Source: CAYNFR01 sp964396595
GTDB lineage: Bacteria; Bacteroidota; Bacteroidia; Chitinophagales; Saprospiraceae
Length of the DNA: 15,940 bases
NCBI GenBank assembly: GCA_964396595.1
Contig: CAYNFR010000047.1
Coordinates: 1 to 15,940, forward strand
Direction: 5' to 3'
Shown in pieces: positions 14,489 through 15,940 of the stretch (position 1 is the first letter of the stretch; each line of letters opens with the position of its first letter). The notes beneath the pieces are model-generated. The model worked only from the letters and a program-made list of their open reading frames with translations. It did not search any database and had not been told where the DNA came from. The position numbers were made by a program, and so were the translations under genes.

Positions 14489-15583
14489 TTACATCAAGGC
14501 TTGTACTGCCTGCTCGAGATTGCCTCTAGGGTTTATCGCTGCTATTTTGCCTTCACGATCGATCAAGAATGTTCTTGGGATGCTTCTTACACCATAGATA
14601 GAGGCGCCGATGGAATTCCATTTCTTGAGATCGCTCACATGACCGTCCCACTTGAGATTGTCTTGCTTAATCGCACCCACCCATCTTTCTTTCTGCGAAC
14701 GCATCATATTGTCAATCTGATCAGCAGGTAATCTGCTCATTGTATTGTCGTCTAGACCGTCAAGTGAGACGCTGAATACAGTAAACCCTTTCGGATTGTA
14801 TTTGTCGTAAACGCGTACGACATTGGGGTTTTCTTTTCTACATGGCCCGCACCAGCTTGCCCAGAAATCGAGCAAAACCACTTGGCCACGGTAATCAGAA
14901 AGCTTTCTGTTTTTGCCGCTGGGATCAGGGAGATTGATATCAGGAGCTATTTCTCCTACTCTGACTTTTTCCATTGACATCCGCTGTAAGTAGGATTGCT
15001 CCATTGTCAATGCAAAATTTTGATATCTCGAAGTCAATTCATAATCCGGATGGGTCTGATTTAGTCTGGATGAAACTTGCTTGTGCAAATCAAAAAACTC
15101 ATCCGAGCTGGCAAAAAATTGTGTCGCCATCATCATCCCTACGAGTGGATCAGATTCCATAGCTGTAAATGTGGTCAAGTCCTCCACAGTGACATTGCCT
15201 TGAGCAAATGAGGATACCGTCTTAACCATTGATTCTGATGTAGTTGATCCAGTGACAGCGTAATCAAAGGCTGGAAAATCCTTCATGTTGCCAGTTAAGC
15301 CTAGATTCTTTTCTGTACCGTCAAGTACGAGGTAGGCACTCTGTGCTCCTACACGAATTCTGTAAACACCTTTAGTCATCGGTATTTCTGAGCCCAATGA
15401 GAAAGTACCCGAGGCATCTGTTTCACCACGCAGAACGACATTGTTAGAGCCTTCGATTAAGTCTACTCGGTCGAAATATACAGAGAGATTGGGCGCATCG
15501 GCTATGGTGCCTTTTATGTTAAATCCCGGTTTATTACAAGCGATGAACGATATGATGATAAAGGTGTAAATGAGGCGTATCAT
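14489..15583 (-). CDS. DUF4369-like/TlpA-type thioredoxin lipoprotein
   Basis: A periplasm-facing thiol-disulfide protein, probably a reductase for envelope or cytochrome-c proteins. The 364-residue protein begins with a short lipoprotein signal (MIRLIYTFIIISFIAC, Cys16). The N-terminal half (about 22-115) is a beta-rich region of the DUF4369 type, as often found before thioredoxin domains in this phylum. A helical linker follows (about 116-205), then an AhpC/TSA-TlpA-like domain (208-364) with APDINLPDPSGK, the active site WCGPC (244-248) and the cis-proline in SIPRTFLID. A standard CxxC with Gly-Pro suggests a reducing TlpA/ResA-like role. The ATG is at 15581-15583. It converges on the methyltransferase gene with only 9 bp between stop codons. 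No cytochrome biogenesis genes are nearby, so the partner is not known. Confidence 0.88.
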   Translation of the reverse strand: MIRLIYTFIIISFIACNKPGFNIKGTIADAPNLSVYFDRVDLIEGSNNVVLRGETDASGTFSLGSEIPMTKGVYRIRVGAQSAYLVLDGTEKNLGLTGNMKDFPAFDYAVTGSTTSESMVKTVSSFAQGNVTVEDLTTFTAMESDPLVGMMMATQFFASSDEFFDLHKQVSSRLNQTHPDYELTSRYQNFALTMEQSYLQRMSMEKVRVGEIAPDINLPDPSGKNRKLSDYRGQVVLLDFWASWCGPCRKENPNVVRVYDKYNPKGFTVFSVSLDGLDDNTMSRLPADQIDNMMRSQKERWVGAIKQDNLKWDGHVSDLKKWNSIGASIYGVRSIPRTFLIDREGKIAAINPRGNLEQAVQALM

Positions 15584-15940
15584 AAGTAGGGCAATTTAAA
15601 TAGTAAAATTAATGCTTATTAACGGTAAAGGGCAAGTATAGATTGTGTGATACGGAGGATATCGATGTACAAAACAAGCACAATAATCTCCAGTTGAACT
15701 AAGGTGTGAGATAATTATTGGCCAATTGTTGCGCTCCAAGTGAGCGATTTACATGATAGCCTGCAGATTTCCCAGTTGTACGTAGATTTTTTTCAATGCA
15801 TGACTCGGGATAGCAATCAAGTTCCGAAAGCTTCGCCTGAAAGGGGCGTTAATGTATTAGTTGGCCAAGAGATATTTCGATTCTTAGCTATACGCAGGCA
15901 GGGATTTTAACCACTGAACTTCCTACGAAGAACTGAACTT
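15584..15940. other. 357-bp end region without a gene
   Basis: I see no coding frame. It must contain the promoter of the lipoprotein gene (minus strand). The best match there, TATACTTG, is one base off TAnnTTTG. Other structures are a palindrome ATTGGCCAAT (15717-15726), a second TTGGCCAA (15861-15868), a small hairpin CGCTC-CAAGT-GAGCG (15732-15746) and a tRNA-Asp-like piece at 15895-15922 on the minus strand. Confidence 0.6.
15895..15922 (-). pseudogene. tRNA-Asp-like 5' fragment
   Basis: On the minus strand these 28 bases match bases 7 to about 34 of bacterial tRNA-Asp. They share the D-arm AGTTCAGTGGTTA, then AAT and CCTGCCTG, at about 25 of 28 positions compared with my recollection of the E. 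coli gene and allowing one D-loop gap. The next bases (CGTATAGC) do not give the GTC anticodon or the pairing GCAGG strand. No T-arm follows and the preceding 7 bases find no acceptor partner. The rest of such a tRNA would fall inside the window, so it is not cut by the edge. It is either a remnant or a chance match. Confidence 0.4.

Noticed and set aside
15732..15746. Hairpin CGCTC-CAAGT-GAGCG as a terminator
   Set aside because: No gene ends nearby on either strand and the T-run after it is only three bases.

Overview
The window reads as a chromosomal segment of a Bacteroidota bacterium, plausibly of the Saprospiraceae or a nearby group. The phylum call rests on a lipoprotein version of the TamA/BamA barrel (TamL type), a lipoprotein with an apparent DUF4369-like N-terminal domain joined to a TlpA-type thioredoxin domain, a 541-residue group-1 PruA, a sugar transferase with the Bacteroidota-type 'GITSWGQ' C-terminus, TAnnTTTG promoter boxes, and almost no Shine-Dalgarno sequences. 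The family level is a guess. I see no phage, transposase, CRISPR array, toxin-antitoxin pair or defence cassette. This is mostly housekeeping DNA, and I did not find a new multi-gene system.

Layout. Positions 1-193 hold degenerate tandem repeats in a 7-bp register, followed by a small membrane protein gene (+). A minus-strand pair comes next: lpdA, then a 77-residue membrane protein gene 12 bp downstream. A repeat-rich spacer (2236-2567) leads to coaD and pruA (+), which are separated by a dyad and a TAnnTTTG box. A lone polyprenol-phosphate sugar-phosphate transferase gene (+) follows. Then come 751 bp with no supportable gene, and a minus-strand gamma-family PLP enzyme of Cys/Met metabolism. 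Its upstream spacer carries two copies of a CCCGCAGAT-type interspersed repeat.

Positions 8737-15583 are very compact. rluD, a LuxC-like acyl-CoA reductase gene and nth form a plus-strand run, with a 7-bp gap and then a 23-bp overlap. nth converges on and overlaps tamL by 20 bp. tamL and a TrmH/SpoU rRNA methyltransferase gene run head to head, and their ATG codons share two base pairs inside a single CATG. The methyltransferase gene then converges on the TlpA-like lipoprotein gene with a 9-bp gap. The last 357 bp hold no gene but include, on the minus strand, a piece resembling the 5' part of tRNA-Asp.

How the genes relate: LpdA (2-oxoacid dehydrogenase complexes), CoaD (coenzyme A synthesis) and PruA (proline to glutamate) belong to central metabolism. 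RluD and the TrmH-family enzyme modify ribosomal RNA, and Nth repairs oxidised pyrimidines. TamL, the sugar transferase and the TlpA-like protein act in the envelope. Apart from the short operons these are unrelated functions placed side by side.

The points most worth a second look are the overlapping tamL/trmH start codons with a promoter box inside each other's gene, the shared 7-bp period of different intergenic repeats, the tRNA-Asp-like remnant, and the incomplete iron-sulfur cysteine set in Nth. All statements come from reading the sequence; no database search was possible.
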